Assembly (NCBI GenBank): GCA_018105865.1
Contig: CM030870.1
Location: 2,950,001 to 3,014,000 of the forward strand
Source: Metaphire vulgaris
Lineage: Eukaryota > Annelida > Clitellata > Crassiclitellata > Megascolecidae
Reading direction: 5' to 3'
Length of the DNA stretch: 64,000 bases
Shown: in pieces, positions 53,215 to 64,000 of the stretch
Numbering within the stretch: the stretch's first letter is position 1
Layout of the letters: every line of letters begins with the position of its first letter
Translations under genes and position numbers: made by a program
The notes under the pieces: generated by a model
What the model was told of the DNA's origin: nothing
The model's database searches: none
The model's input: only the letters and a program-made list of their open reading frames with translations

Positions 53215-55560
53215 GGTGTTAGTGATTCAATCGATGGTAGAAATATTAGTAACTCTCAAGTCTCAATGATCTCTGTGTTTTATTTCCTTAAGTCTTTTAA
53301 TGAGGCGGAGTTACTATTGTTTTGTATTTTCTCCGGTTAGAAGCATATATGTTACGTATTTTTATTTTGCTCTGAGTAAATTTATATTTAATAATATCAG
53401 AATAAGTGGCTTTTAATTAATTTGAAATAATTGAGTGCTGCTTGTTTGTTTGTCAGTCATTGTAAAGAGACTTCATCAACGTTCGTAGTTTGGGTGAAAT
53501 ATTAAATTCCCAAATCCTTCAATAGAAACTACCGGCTTCTGTTAAAACAACTTTTACTCTGGCTTGTATTGGAGACGCGGTCTATGTCCAAGACTCGGCG
53601 TGTATTTAGAGGATTTGCTGTATCAAATGTTTTACTGACAACGTGGCTTAACACATCTTGCCGATTGATCAGCATTTGGACTGAAAGATAATTTCGAACA
53701 TAACTGAGCTTGTGTTGTGAAATGGGTATTCACTGGCCAGTACGCATAGTTAATATGATGGATGAGGGGTTACTGGACATTTCGCTAACTTGGCCGTTCG
53801 CCTATACAGGCGTAGGCAGAAGGCCTTTTCGCCAACATGACCTTGCAGAAATAAATCTCAATGCCAGCAGCAAGAAAATTCTTTACAGCAACAAAGCAGC
53901 AGTTGTTTCACTTCTGACCAAAGATTGAGAACATCGAGGTCGTTGACAAAAGGCCATCTAGTCAAATTGCCCTCTTCCTTTTCTAAAATAATTCTGTAAG
54001 TCGGGCCCAAACAGTCTGCACAATCTCCTTTCGTTGTCCGTTGAATTGCTTTGTTACCAGGACAAAATCCATTTAACTTAATAGAAGACTGGGGATTTTT
54101 CTTGTTGCTGGCATTAAGTTTTTCTCATTGTCAGTTGCAAGAATTTTGTTGTTGTCAGTATGGAGAATTATTTCTATTGGTCAACAGGGTCATGTTGCCA
54201 CAACAAGACCTTTTTCTTGCAACCTTGTTGGCGAACGGCCGTTTAGGCAAAGAGCTGTGTAGTTGAACTACCTTGTTCCTGGCACGAAAGCATCTGCAGT
54301 AAAGACCACCAAAGATGGGCATTTATATTTTATAAGTAAAGAAGCGATGAGACTTACCATAACCATGACCCTAATCATGACTTGGGAGTGATACTTCTGC
54401 ACACATGCCGCAGTTTTTTTGCTAGGTGAGAAATTTTCCAAGGCGTTGGCTTGTTCAATATTTTTTCCAGGGAGATATGTTAAGATACAATGTCAGGGGA
54501 ACAGAATTGATGTTCAGCATCATCAGGTTCTCTTGTATCCTGGGATTGGAAAGTGATTGCACAGACCCTAATCATGACTTGGGAGTGATACTTCTGCACA
54601 CATGCCGCAGTTTTTTTGCTAGGTAGGCGTTGGCTTGTTCAATATTTTTCCAGGGAGATATGTTAAGATACAATGTCAGGGGAACAGAATTGATGTTCAG
54701 CATCATCAGGTTCTCTTGTATCCTGGGATTGGAAAGTGATTGCACAGAATATTGGTTTTGTTCAGGCCTTCATTTTGCACAAGTTTAATTTCCTGTGGAA
54801 AAATCTCTCTTTGCCAAAACTTTTGGTGGAAAAGCATGGTGCATGTGGACTGTGCAGCGTCCGGTGTCAGTGGTATCAGGAACTGGAAAAATGACAGAAA
54901 ATAAGAAATAGAGTCCTCATTTGAGGAAATTGACTTATTAGATTTGTTTATCGATATGTTCTACATTTTGCGGATGTTGATGAGCATTTTGCTTGTAAGT
55001 ATTCTTAATTTGTTTAAAATTATTACCAATTAAGGACTGCAAGTTAAAAATTTGCTGCAATTTGGTTTTTGATCCCATAGTAAAAACTTTCTCTTGCAGA
55101 TTTTGAATATTGTGCTGTATAGAAGCTTTGTGCCAAGTGTTAAATTGGCTGTGAAAGTGTGTTTTTTTCATTATATGTATCTTAAGCAAATTCTTGCTCA
55201 TATTCAAGTTCTCTTTCCTGTCTTATGAAACCGTGTTTCATGTATTAGAGAAGTTGAGTGTGACTCAATTTTTTTATGGCCACTATATATTTCGAGTTTT
55301 GTCAGACACACCACCGTCTCAATATAACCATTACAGGGCCATTATTCCTTGTGATAGTTATTGTCCATAAATATTTTTGCTTGCATTTTGAATACTTTTC
55401 TGAGTTTAAAGTATCATTTTAATGACGATCAGGTCCTATTAGAACTATATGCATAACAATAAGCAGCCACTACTGTACTACTTTCCAAAGTGCTATATAA
55501 ATTTACGATATTTTGCTTACTGACTTACTTATACACTGGTTGATGTGTGAGAAAAATATG
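53215..55560. other. No supported gene; tandem duplication and a possible MITE
   Basis: At 53788-54250 the words TTGGCCGTTCGCC and GGCGAACGGCC face each other with TCGCCAACATGACCTTGC and GCAACCTTGTTGGCGA, suggesting an old inverted-repeat element. The tandem duplication at 54367-54748 is listed separately. No exon could be supported. Confidence 0.4.
54367..54748. repeat. Two-copy tandem duplication, about 195 bp
   Basis: GACCCTAATCATGACTTGGG starts at 54367 and again at 54564, a 197-base period. The second copy lacks a short piece (gagaaattttccaag) but is otherwise nearly identical through CTGGGATTGGAAAGTGATTG. Likely recent. Confidence 0.9.
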
Positions 55561-55599
55561 TTTGTTTTGTCTTAGTCGTAGATATTGAAAACCTTCAAA

Positions 55600-56021
55600 A
55601 TGAACGTGAATGCTCAAGATGACGATGTGTTGATTGAATCAAGTAGCTCAGGTCCTGCAACTCCAATGGGTCCAAGTAACCCTGAGACTCCAAGGTCATT
55701 GCTGGAATGCGAGGCACGCAACACCCCTCCGCCATCAGCCTCTGGGTCATCCTCTGCCTCAAGACAGTCCCAAGCTGTGTCCACAGGCAGTGGGCAGCCC
55801 CCTTCATTTGTGTCTATGCACCCCAGCAGCAGCAGCAGCAGCAACAGTCTCAGAGTAAATACGGACAACTTCTGGCTGTCATAGAGGATATGGGAAAAGA
55901 CATTCGGCCAACTTATGCGGGCAGCAAAACTTCGGCAGAGAGACTCAAACGTGGAATCATGCATGCACGCATTCTAGTGCGAGAGTGTCTTATGGAGTGT
56001 GATAAAGCTGCACGCACTTAG
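55600..56021 (+). CDS. CDK2-associated protein (CDK2AP1/2, DOC-1) homologue, frame-shifted as read
   Basis: The C-terminal 53 codons read [20 protein letters not shown], then [20 protein letters not shown] and [12 protein letters not shown], almost superposable on the conserved CDK2AP domain (family: [34 protein letters not shown]). The stop TAG is at 56019-56021, and AATAAA follows at 56073. In animals the protein binds CDK2 and is a NuRD subunit. The upstream coding part from the ATG at 55600 is Ser/Pro-rich ([20 protein letters not shown]), like a natural disordered N-terminus, but is in another frame. The frames meet at CACCCC followed by a CAG run (about 55823-55845). Either one base is missing there, the run is variable, or an unseen intron with an acceptor at CACCCCAG is spliced. 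An acceptor-like TTTTGTCTTAG lies at 55565-55575, so a 5' UTR exon probably exists upstream. Confidence 0.75.
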
Positions 56022-56072
56022 TCAATCCATGGAACTGCTGCACTGTGACAGTTTTAGGCAGAGCTGCTACTG

Positions 56073-56078
56073 AATAAA
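56073..56078 (+). terminator. AATAAA polyadenylation signal of the CDK2AP gene
   Basis: Canonical hexamer 52 bases past the stop codon. Confidence 0.6.
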
Positions 56079-56617
56079 GTCTGAATATCATGTTTAGTAC
56101 ATGCTACCATGATGACTTTTTATGTTACTTTTAGTATACAGGCAACATTCATCCAGAATTTAAATTTATTTTTGTGACTATGAACCAGCTATTTTGAATA
56201 ACTTTTCTGTTTAAGAATTTGACCAATTTTTATTTTTAGTTCCACACACTTTGTAAACATAGGACAAATATTTTGAGATACTATTGGATGTAATTTTCTA
56301 TGTTAGCTCCAATTTGAATTTTCTCAAATGTTTGTTACCTTTTGCAGCTGTTTCTCAAATTCAAAATCAATAAATACAGATCATCATGATATAATATTAA
56401 TTAAAATCCTGTTTCTTTGTTTTAAAAAGTTTTCTGGTTGGTTGTGGGCAGTAGACTATGGTTTCAGGTTAATTATAGATGTACAGTATATTGTATAATA
56501 TCTTTGTGACACAGGCTATCTTGCATCAGATGCCTTGTTTTTACTGAAACAAAGCTGCTATTTGTATGAAAATGGTGCCAAGTGAACAATTCCCTTCCAC
56601 TGGTACACAGTGTTAGC

Positions 56618-56772
56618 CAGGGCGCGATTTGTAGGGGGGGAATCTTCCTCCCCACTGCCCAACCGCATCCCCTACTGCTACATCCCCCACTGCTACATTT
56701 CCCAACAACTACATCCCCCCAAGCTCGACATATCCCCCCTCCCACTGTTCCAGGTCACAAATCGCACCTCTG
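56618..56772. mobile_element. hAT-like MITE, 155 bp, C-rich
   Basis: Ends CAGGGCGCGATTTGT and ACAAATCGCACCTCTG. Flanks GTGTTAGC (56610-56617) and GTCTTAGC (56773-56780) match at 7 of 8. The interior repeats CATCCCCC/CTACA-type units. Confidence 0.75.
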
Positions 56773-56779
56773 GTCTTAG

Positions 56780-57560
56780 CTAATGACAGGATCACTATAG
56801 TGCTTCCACTACAGCAGCAACTGGTAACTTCCCTCATCCAGTGTTGATGCTACATCTAAACCATGTCTTTGGGAGTTTTGGGTAACCAAGGGCAGAGTAA
56901 ACGATGATAGATAATCTGTGATGAACCAATGACAACTGATGTTGTGTTTTATCAACTGCTGTGTCAAAGATCACTTGATTGATGTTTGGGGTCTGCATCC
57001 TTGTCCAGAAATTGTCGACTATCAAACATTGTATTGGTCTGGCATCATTGATGGCTGCCCCAAAAATCGAGAGACTGGAACTCATTACCTCAGCATGTAG
57101 ATACTGAAAATTCAATATAAAATTTTAGAACACAATTAAAAATACCAGGTACATATTTTCCTCTGGCTTATCAACGATAGACTGCCATTCAGTTGTCCGG
57201 CCTGGTATCCTATTTTCCTGGATTTGACTTGGATGATGGATCTTATAGGATTATGATTTGATGTGCCATCCGCTGATGCTTCTATACATCATGAAGTGAT
57301 GTTGATGATCATTAGATTTAGATTAGAAAGAGCATCTAGCTGCAGAAACTTGTGGTTAAAATGGTGTAAAGTGAAAGAGGAATACATGATCATTGATGCT
57401 AAGATTTAAACTAAACTTAAGGGCCTCTCAGTTGTCATCAAAAGAGGACCTCACTTCAACATGATTGAGCTAATATTCCGTTTGGAATATGGGTAAACTA
57501 AGAAGTAAATGTATGGATGTTGTGGAGACTCCTACAAGAAATGCTTATATCGGTTGTGTT
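56780..57560. other. No gene seen
   Basis: A 93-codon minus frame (56834-57115) has mixed composition but no motif or splice support. Confidence 0.35.
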
Positions 57561-57573
57561 CATGATACTATAT

Positions 57574-57920
57574 CAGCAGTTCTCAACCTGTGGGTTGTGA
57601 CCTCGAAGGGGGTTGAATGATTTGCCAGGGGTCGCCTGAAACCTTCGGAAATATGGGGTTGTCTCTTTTTTGATGCGCAAAACTTGTAATTGTAGAAAAT
57701 TTTCCCATTGATAGTTACTAGTGTTTTTTACTATAGTTGCCATTCGAGGATAGACATGGCAGACAATTGAATCAGAATGATTTCAAACATTCTAATTGTT
57801 GTAACATTATTATTTTAGCAGTTTACATTATGAATGAAAGTGATTTTACGGTTGGGGGTCGCCACATCATGGGAAATTGAATTGAAGGGGTCGCAGCAAT
57901 ATAATGGTTGAGAACCGCTG
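57574..57920. mobile_element. hAT MITE, GGTTCTCAACCTGTGGGTC family, copy 2
   Basis: Starts CAGCAGTTCTCAACCTGTGG; ends GGTTGAGAACCGCTG, with the perfect duplication TACTATAT (57566-57573 and 57921-57928). It is 347 bp and closely matches the copy at 29823-30179. Confidence 0.92.
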
Positions 57921-58992
57921 TACTATATAAATGCTCCGAGATAATGAGGGCAGTGTGTTAAGATTGTGTTACAAAGGGTCTGTCTACAGAATGAATCATC
58001 ATCGTCATTGAACTTCAATAGCATCATTTTAGTCATGTTTTTGACATCCGTGAATGGTCGCTCCTAGATTTGAATCGTAAGTATTAGAAGTTAGAAGAAT
58101 TAAAAAAGTACATTTGTGAAACTGTTGATGTGAAATAGCATTAAAAATAGTTTTTTTTATGCACCTCAGGTAGGATAGTTGCAAGGGGGAAAAGAGGAAT
58201 TATGGAATAAGCTAGAGGACGTTACTTCTACTATAAATAAAGATATGAAGAAACTTGGGTTAAAGATGTATTATGTTCAAGATAGAAATTTTGTGGCAGG
58301 TTTATGTGTACTAGTTGAGTAAAATCTAGACTACAGAAGGCCTCTTGTAGGTCTCTAGCAGAAGTAACGAAGCACTGTGTGTCCATGTTGAGTGCCATTA
58401 GGAACTGTGCACTGAGTCACTGAAAACTTGGACTTGTGATGAGTCTGCTTCCATTTCCTTTAGTGATTTCAGTGCAAGTTACTTGATCGATTTTGTTTAC
58501 AGTTTGGTTAAAGTGTAAAGTTCTTTTGAGATTTAAAAAAACCCAGAAGAATGGTGACTCTTACCTGAGATTGTGCATTGTGCCAGTAGCTTCTTATCAT
58601 GACATTGCCTTCCAGAAATGTCTATGTTTAAGCAAGTGTAAAAATAGGTGGGTAAAGGAATCAGATTTTTGGGGTGCAGTTACCCAGTACCTTTCCTCTA
58701 AAATTTTTTTTGTATTATTCAGTAGAATGACAATTAAAAGTAACATTTTTAATCTTTAATTTTATTATTATTTCATAAAACTGACAATTTGTTGTGCACA
58801 ATAATGCCTAGCGTCAGGAGTAAGGACACATTATACCGTACGACACTATGCAAAAATAGCTAAACATTTATAAATTTTAAAAAGTAAAATTAGCAACCTG
58901 TTATTATAGTCATACAGGTTTAACTACAGATCGAGTTTTTGAGTTCATGTTAGTATCAAAAATGTTTCTGTGTAAAGTGTTTTTTGATTAAG

Positions 58993-61607
58993 GAAATGGA
59001 AACATCACACAATGTGGAAGATCTGCACATTTTGATACAATTTACACTGCTGACAGTGTTGAATGGTGTCCATTTCCTGGTTTTGAAAATGTGCTCTTAT
59101 GTGGTACTTACCAACTGGTAAATAGTCTTCATTGGTTCTCAGAACATGTCTGAGACATGTTTTGGGCTGTTTTTACTGATTATATCTTCCAGGCAACTCA
59201 TTTGTAGTATAACAAGTAGGTTCTTAAAAGGCATATGCATGATAATTCCAGCTCCAAAAGTCATTTCTATTGCCAACTTTTTGCTAAAGATTCACTTATA
59301 TCAAATCAGCTGTAAAGCTGTATTGTCTTTGCTGTTGGATGTCCACTATATGCAAAAATACGTGCTTTTAGTTAAAGATTTTGAATAAAATTATGGTTGA
59401 TGCTTGCATTGAATAATTTATTTATTTGACTGTTTTAAGGAACAAGGATCTTCTGATGCTGATTCCGATGCCATAACAAGTCCTCATCGACTTGGCCGAC
59501 TGTACAGCTTTTATCTGTCCTCTGATTCTAGTAGTAGTGATGATGATGATAGTTTATCGTCGTCTGTGCCTCGTCTTGTCCAGTTGGAATCAACTGAAGT
59601 TCCTGCTGTTCTTGACATTAAGTGGTCAAATTTGACGTTGAGTGACAATGCTCCAGTCTATGCTGTTGCAGATGCACGTGGTTTCGTCTCCATTTGGAAA
59701 TTTAATTTCAGTAAAGAGCTTCAAGATGAGCCAGTATTCAGTCAGATCCTAGATCAAGTTCAGGTGGAAACTGAACGTCTGGCTTTGTCCCTTGACTGGT
59801 CAGCTTTTGGCGATGGCTGGTAAGAATATACCGTAGTCCACCTTCTATTGTTCTTTGTGGTAGAATTTGTTTTTAGAATCTGTGTTGCATGACAGCTCTT
59901 GAAAGTCGAGTGTAGGAAAAAAGTTAGACTGCAGCTGACTTTTGGACTTGATTAGCCCTTTCAGGTGACTGATGAAGATGATGATGACGACGACGATGAT
60001 GAGGGTGATGGTGATGGTGATGATGAAGATGATGATGATGATGATGATGAGGGTGATGATGATGATGAGAGTGATGGTGGTGATGATGAAGATGATGATG
60101 ATGATGACAACAGTGACGTCCCACTCCCTGGTTAGACTCTGCCTAATGTCACATAATTTAAGGTTGTCCTTGAATGCAGCTAAGATTGAGTTGACAGTAG
60201 TGTATGTGTGTTTGTGTGCTAATTGTTCTAATAAGCTCCGGCAATGACATTCTGTCGAGCTATTCTGATGGGAAGTTGGCTTTGATGGAGTTTTCCAGCA
60301 CAGGAATAACAACAAAATGCAGCTGGCCGGCACATGATTATGAGACATGGATAACAGCGTTTGACTATCAATGCAAAGACACAGTTTACTCAGGTCTGCT
60401 TCACTTCATTCACTCTGCGTATTTCAGATGCTATGCTGTCCTGCTTTAACACAATATGTCAGGTGACTGATGAAGATGATGATGACGACGATGATGAGGG
60501 TGATGGTGATGGGGTGATGGTGATGAAGATGATGATGATGAGGGTGATGATGATGATGAGGGTGATGGTGGTGATGATGAAGATGATGATGATGATGACA
60601 ACAGTGACGTCCCAGTCCCTGGTCATGGTGAGGGACATGGTCATTGGTTCAGAGGAGGTCAATTGTCTCATGAAGGTCGCATAAATGATCATGCGGTTTC
60701 AGCAGTTAACCACGGTCACATACAACATGTGATGGATCAGTATGGAAGGCTTCAAAGTCAGAGCTTGCTGTGGGAATTTTCTGGATTTACATAAACTGCA
60801 ACACAACGCACACAAAAAGACAATGTACTGAATGCATTCCATCTGTTGATGGATGAAAGCGTAATCTCATATCCACAGCTGAACAGAGAGACAAATGCCG
60901 ATGAATGTTCTAAGGATGAAATCTGGTCCATTTCACTTGAAGAACTCAATGCTTTCATTGCTCTTCTGCATGATTGTGGTATTTATGGTGCAAGAAATTT
61001 GACCTGGAAACTTGGAAAGCCTGTGGTCCAAACCTTAAAGTCTGCGGTTCTCTGTCGAAAACGAGCAATGCCCTGTAATAATACTAGTTCATGGAATTAG
61101 TATTATAAGTATCTGTTAGTATGATCTGCAAAAACTATTCATTGTGATCAATTATTCTTGTTTCTGATAAAAAAAACACGTATTGGTAAAAAATTACCCA
61201 TTCTCATTCTAGGCATTTGTCACCGTAGCTCTATATCTGTACAGATATGGGCATCAAATTTCTATAAAATACTTACCTCAAAATGAACCATTCTGTCCTA
61301 GTGTTAAAAACATGAATAAATCAGAGATGTTTAAGTGGACTTTACAGCATCAAATACAAGACTTATTTCTGTAGCTAATGACACTGTGGAGAGTGTAGAC
61401 CAGTGGCTTGCTTCTTATTTATTTCTGCTGCTTGAGTTATGGGCTGCTTCAAATGAAACAACTGTGTATTCATATGTTTTGGAGCTGAGTAGAACGTTGA
61501 TGGACTGAAGAGATCATTCATTTGAGTGTTTCAGGTGGCGATGATTGCAAACTGAAGATCTGGGACCTGCGAACAGATCTAAATCGGCCGACTTCAGTTC
61601 TTTCAAG
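58993..61607 (+). CDS. DPH7: Diphthine methyltransferase (WD-repeat), partial
   Basis: Four exons: about 58993-59117, 59440-59819, 60236-60393 and 61535-61607, with matching phases. The gene continues past the window, and the start codon must be in an unseen upstream exon. Exon 1: YTADSVEWCPFPGFENVLLC then GTYQL, the family N-terminal signature (TADSVEWCPLxG...LxCGTYQL). Exon 2: HRLGRLYSFYL, an acidic Ser/Asp insert, VPAVLDIKWSN, then RLALSLDWS. Exon 3: SYSDGKLALMEF and WPAHDYETWITAFDY, then DTVYSG. Exon 4: GDDCKLKIWDLRT. These are the first WD blades of DPH7 (WDR85), which removes a methyl ester from methylated diphthine on elongation factor 2 during diphthamide synthesis in the cytosol. The exon 3 donor (GTCTGC) is weak. 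Piggybac-like DNA lies in the introns either side of exon 3. Confidence 0.88.
59964..60125 (+). repeat. Asp-codon repeat cassette, copy 1 (DPH7 intron)
   Basis: CAGGTGACTGATGAAGATGA opens a GAT-rich run that ends AACAGTGACGTCCCACTCCC. In frame it would read VTDEDDDDDDDEG and so on, then NSDVPLPG. It is a near copy of 60462-60625. Confidence 0.8.
60462..61100 (+). mobile_element. Dead piggyBac-like transposase remnant (DPH7 intron)
   Basis: It starts with the Asp-rich cassette (copy 2, 60462-60625), the kind of acidic N-terminus many piggyBac transposases have. Farther on, the frame at 60846-61100 reads EIWSISLEELNAFIALLHDC then GIYGARNL, like the family's W...xxxEExxAFIGxxxxxGI segment. LTWKLGKPVV follows, like the next conserved block. 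Stops and shifts separate the parts and the catalytic region is missing. Confidence 0.5.
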
Positions 61608-62053
61608 GTGAGCTTCGCTGTTTAAGACCAGAAGTGTCCAACTGTTTATTGGTCAATCAAATGAAGAGTGCAGGACATTAATGTTTTCTTTTGAGAATTG
61701 GTTGAACAAATCTAATTATGATGACAATGATAAAAGTGATAAGAAAAGTACTGGGTAGACCAGGTATTTGAGTCTGTTATTGCTGAAAAAAAATCAAGAA
61801 CAAATACTTTTTGCTATTGAAAAAGAAATAATGCACTTTTTAGCATTGGTTCCAATGCTCCAAAGCATCAACTGATGGTATTACAAATCCGTTTGTAAAG
61901 ACAAAGTCAGTACTGGATATATATATATATATTCATAAAAATGGGAAATTATGACACAATTTGCATACAAATATCCGATGTACATTGGAACTCAATTGAC
62001 TTGGGTCCTGTTAGCTGGACTCAGTTGGCTTTTGGATCCTTGGTTAACATGGA

Positions 62054-62362
62054 CCAGTGGCGGTTCCACCATGTTGATGACTGGGGATGCATCCCCCACT
62101 GGGGTTCCGGATGACCTTTATTTGCTTGTCAACCTATTTTCCGGTGAGTTTAAAAAAAAATTAGTGAAAAATACTGCGAATGACCTTCTTTTTTGCTTGT
62201 CGGCCTTTTTTTTGCAAGGTTTATTAACATTTAGTGGGCAGAACACTAACAATGATCTTTTTCTCTCTTTTCTGTTGTTTTTCTTCTTCACTTTGCATCC
62301 TCCCCCACTAACTTCCTATAAATTTTTCATCCCCCCACCAAGAATTCCTGGAACCGCCACTG
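62054..62362. mobile_element. hAT MITE, CAGTGGCGG end type
   Basis: Ends CAGTGGCGGTTCCA and TGGAACCGCCACTG are a perfect inverted pair of 14 bases, flanked by the perfect 8-bp duplication ACATGGAC (62046-62053 and 62363-62370). It is 309 bp. The interior holds twice a phrase of the type GACCTT..TTTGCTTGTC, also seen near 6420 and 49120. Confidence 0.93.
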
Positions 62363-62699
62363 ACATGGACCATTGTATTTGCACCAGCCGAGACATGATG
62401 GGTTTCTTGTCACTCACTTAACACAAACCTGGTCATCATGTTTTATTTTCAGTCCCCGGAAGTCAGAAGCCCGTATTAACAGAGCTTTACTGTGTATGAT
62501 TTGCCATTACTGTATGTCTTTATGATGCACTGTGTAATTACTCATGGGACTTATGGCCGTAGGGTTTATGCAAAGGTTCAGCACTCATATGGTACAGACA
62601 TTATGTGTAAAATGTTAGTCTAAATAGATAATGATTATACGTATGGTTTCAATTGACAAGTATCACAATCACTATTGGCAGTTAACCAGGTTTTCTTCT

Positions 62700-63030
62700 T
62701 CTTCATGTGCCATGTATTGCTACATCGGCAACTGTGGATTTCCACTCTTCTTCTGTTTCTGGCTTTCCTTATCAATTTCGATTTTGTCTTTAGTTCTTGT
62801 TGATTCTCTTAGACTGTCTGTATACTTTATTCGTTGTCTTCCTCTTGCTGTTTCCCCTCTTTTTCCTGTTATGACTAGATTTTCCAATCCATTGTTTCTA
62901 ATTATATGTCCGAAACATTCCAACTATTGCTTTCTTATGGTGTGTAGCAATTTTCTTGTTATACCAAAGGCTTTTAGTACTTCCTCATTGGTTATTTTCT
63001 CTGTCCATGAAATTTTTGCATACCAGATTT
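62700..63030 (-). mobile_element. LINE reverse-transcriptase C-terminal fragment
   Basis: The minus-strand frame 62923-62720 reads FGHIIRNNGLENLVITGKRG, then ARGRQRIKYTDSL, the standard tail of RTE-like LINE proteins (FGHxxR...xLxGKxxGxRxRGRxRxxxxD). Upstream on the same strand EVLKAFGITRKLL-type wording fits the preceding segment. It is 5'-truncated. Confidence 0.7.
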
Positions 63031-63091
63031 TAGCTTACACATGATCACCAAAGCTGTCTTAGTTTGCAAATGCTGTATTTTTAGCTTAGAC

Positions 63092-63400
63092 TAGGGATGG
63101 CCAACCTTTTTCTACAAGCGGGCCATTATAAATATTGATCAGCATGCAGAGGGGCCTCATTGTTTTCAGCAATAATACAGTCACTGCAGTCACATACAAG
63201 TAGTAACTGGTTAACAGTTACAATTAAACAGCAGTTTAAATTAAGTTACTCTTTTACTAAATTAAGCACTTGAAATAAAGGACTTACTCACGCTCAATAT
63301 TGCATGCATCAATAGGACCAATAAAATTTATTTGGAAAGATGCTCAGAGGGCCGCCAATCAGCAGCGGGCCACATACGGTCCGCCGGTTGGCCACCCCTG
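63092..63400. mobile_element. hAT MITE, GGGRTGGCCAACC end type
   Basis: Left end TAGGGATGGCCAACC, right end GGTTGGCCACCCCTG. Flanks GCTTAGAC (63084-63091) and GCTTAGAG (63401-63408) match at 7 of 8. Interior includes GCGGGCCATTATAA and GAGGGCCGCCAATCAGCAG. Confidence 0.85.
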
Positions 63401-63714
63401 GCTTAGAGGTTCATGGCCATTGAAGTAATGCTTCAGCTGTTACTTTTGCTTTGCTTGAAAGACATACAATGGGAGTTTGTTCCATTCAAAGCAACAAGAG
63501 GAAGGAATACTTGCTAGCAACAGGCAGGTTAGTGCATTAACTATATAATTATGTATATTTTCTCACAGTTATTGTAAGTGCAATTAGGTTGCCGGTGAAT
63601 TTGGACTTGGGTCATTTTTGGGAAATTTTATACCAGTATTTTGATATTTAAAAAAGGCAGGCTTAAATTTCAAGCTGGGCTTATGTTATGTTATTGAAAT
63701 TTATTTATGTCAAT

Positions 63715-63922
63715 TTATATAGCACAATAATCATTGCTGAAGGCCAAAGTCAAGAGCACTTTACATGGGCGTCCGGAGGGGGGTGCAAGGGGTGCAATTG
63801 CACTCCCTGAAAAATTGTGGATGATTACCCTACCAGACCTAAGAGAAGGGCTTAGTGACTCCTGTGTAAAAGTGCTCTTGACTTTAGCCCCAGTTATGCT
63901 ACTGCACTATATAAATTGTCAT

Positions 63923-63983
<61 letters not shown>

Positions 63984-64000
63984 AGGGATAAGTCCCTCCA
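63715..64000. repeat. Dispersed-repeat 3' ends with an (ATT)n tail
   Basis: The phrase CTGCACTATATAAATTGTCA followed by (AAT)n/(ATT)n to about 63983 matches 28170-28215, so it is likely the 3' end of a retroposon with a microsatellite tail. GCGTCCGGAGGGGGGTGC at about 63769 looks like one end of a MITE. Confidence 0.5.

Noticed and set aside
59924..60124. His-rich and Met-rich ORFs at 59.9-60.7 kb
   Set aside because: Reading frames of the (GAT)n cassette; only the Asp frame has a possible piggyBac context.

Overview
The window is animal nuclear DNA. Genes are split into short exons by long AT-rich introns, and the spaces are filled with LINE and SINE pieces, many small DNA transposons, LTR retrotransposons and microsatellites. 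Host genes match conserved animal families (CCSER, MRPL12, CDK2AP, DPH7). The mix suggests an invertebrate, probably marine, but nothing seen fixes the phylum.

Layout. 1-7.6 kb: repeat-rich, no supported gene. 7.64-15.13 kb (+): a six-exon CCSER1/2-like coiled-coil serine-rich gene with MITEs, SINEs, a mariner stub and LINE tails in its introns. 15.2-26.3 kb: no supported gene; a 5S-rRNA-headed SINE, microsatellites, piggyBac- and hAT-type MITEs and degenerate LINE. 26.3-31.5 kb (-): a complete five-exon mitochondrial ribosomal protein L12 gene. 33.5-35.2 kb (+): three exons of an unnamed, DUF4806-like gene. 36.2-38.1 kb: an 83-bp GC-rich tandem repeat and a 5'-truncated CR1/L2-like LINE (-). 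38.4-53.2 kb: a stack of nested transposons. 55.6-56.0 kb (+): a CDK2AP1/2 homologue whose reading frame shifts at a CAG run. 59.0-61.6 kb (+): part of DPH7 (WDR85), running off the window edge, with a dead piggyBac-like sequence in its introns. The last 2.5 kb hold two hAT MITEs and LINE ends.

The most striking structure is the 15-kb nest. A pair of inverted repeats (38.41 and 53.2 kb) encloses a hAT element (38767-52771, perfect 8-bp duplication GGTTTCAT). That hAT was hit by two LTR retrotransposons about 160 bp apart: a 9.9-kb Ty3/gypsy-type element on the minus strand (39163-49074) and a 3.1-kb LTR element with no recognisable pol (49237-52373). Both LTR elements are flanked by the 4-bp duplication ATAC. 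Their paired LTRs are almost identical, so both insertions look young.

The host genes are unrelated housekeeping or cytoskeletal functions and do not form a pathway. What ties the window together is transposon history: about ten MITEs can be bounded by reading their target duplications, and the SINEs share one body behind either a tRNA-like or a 5S-rRNA-like head. No new defence or metabolic system is evident. All calls come from reading the sequence and remembered family motifs; no alignment or search was run.
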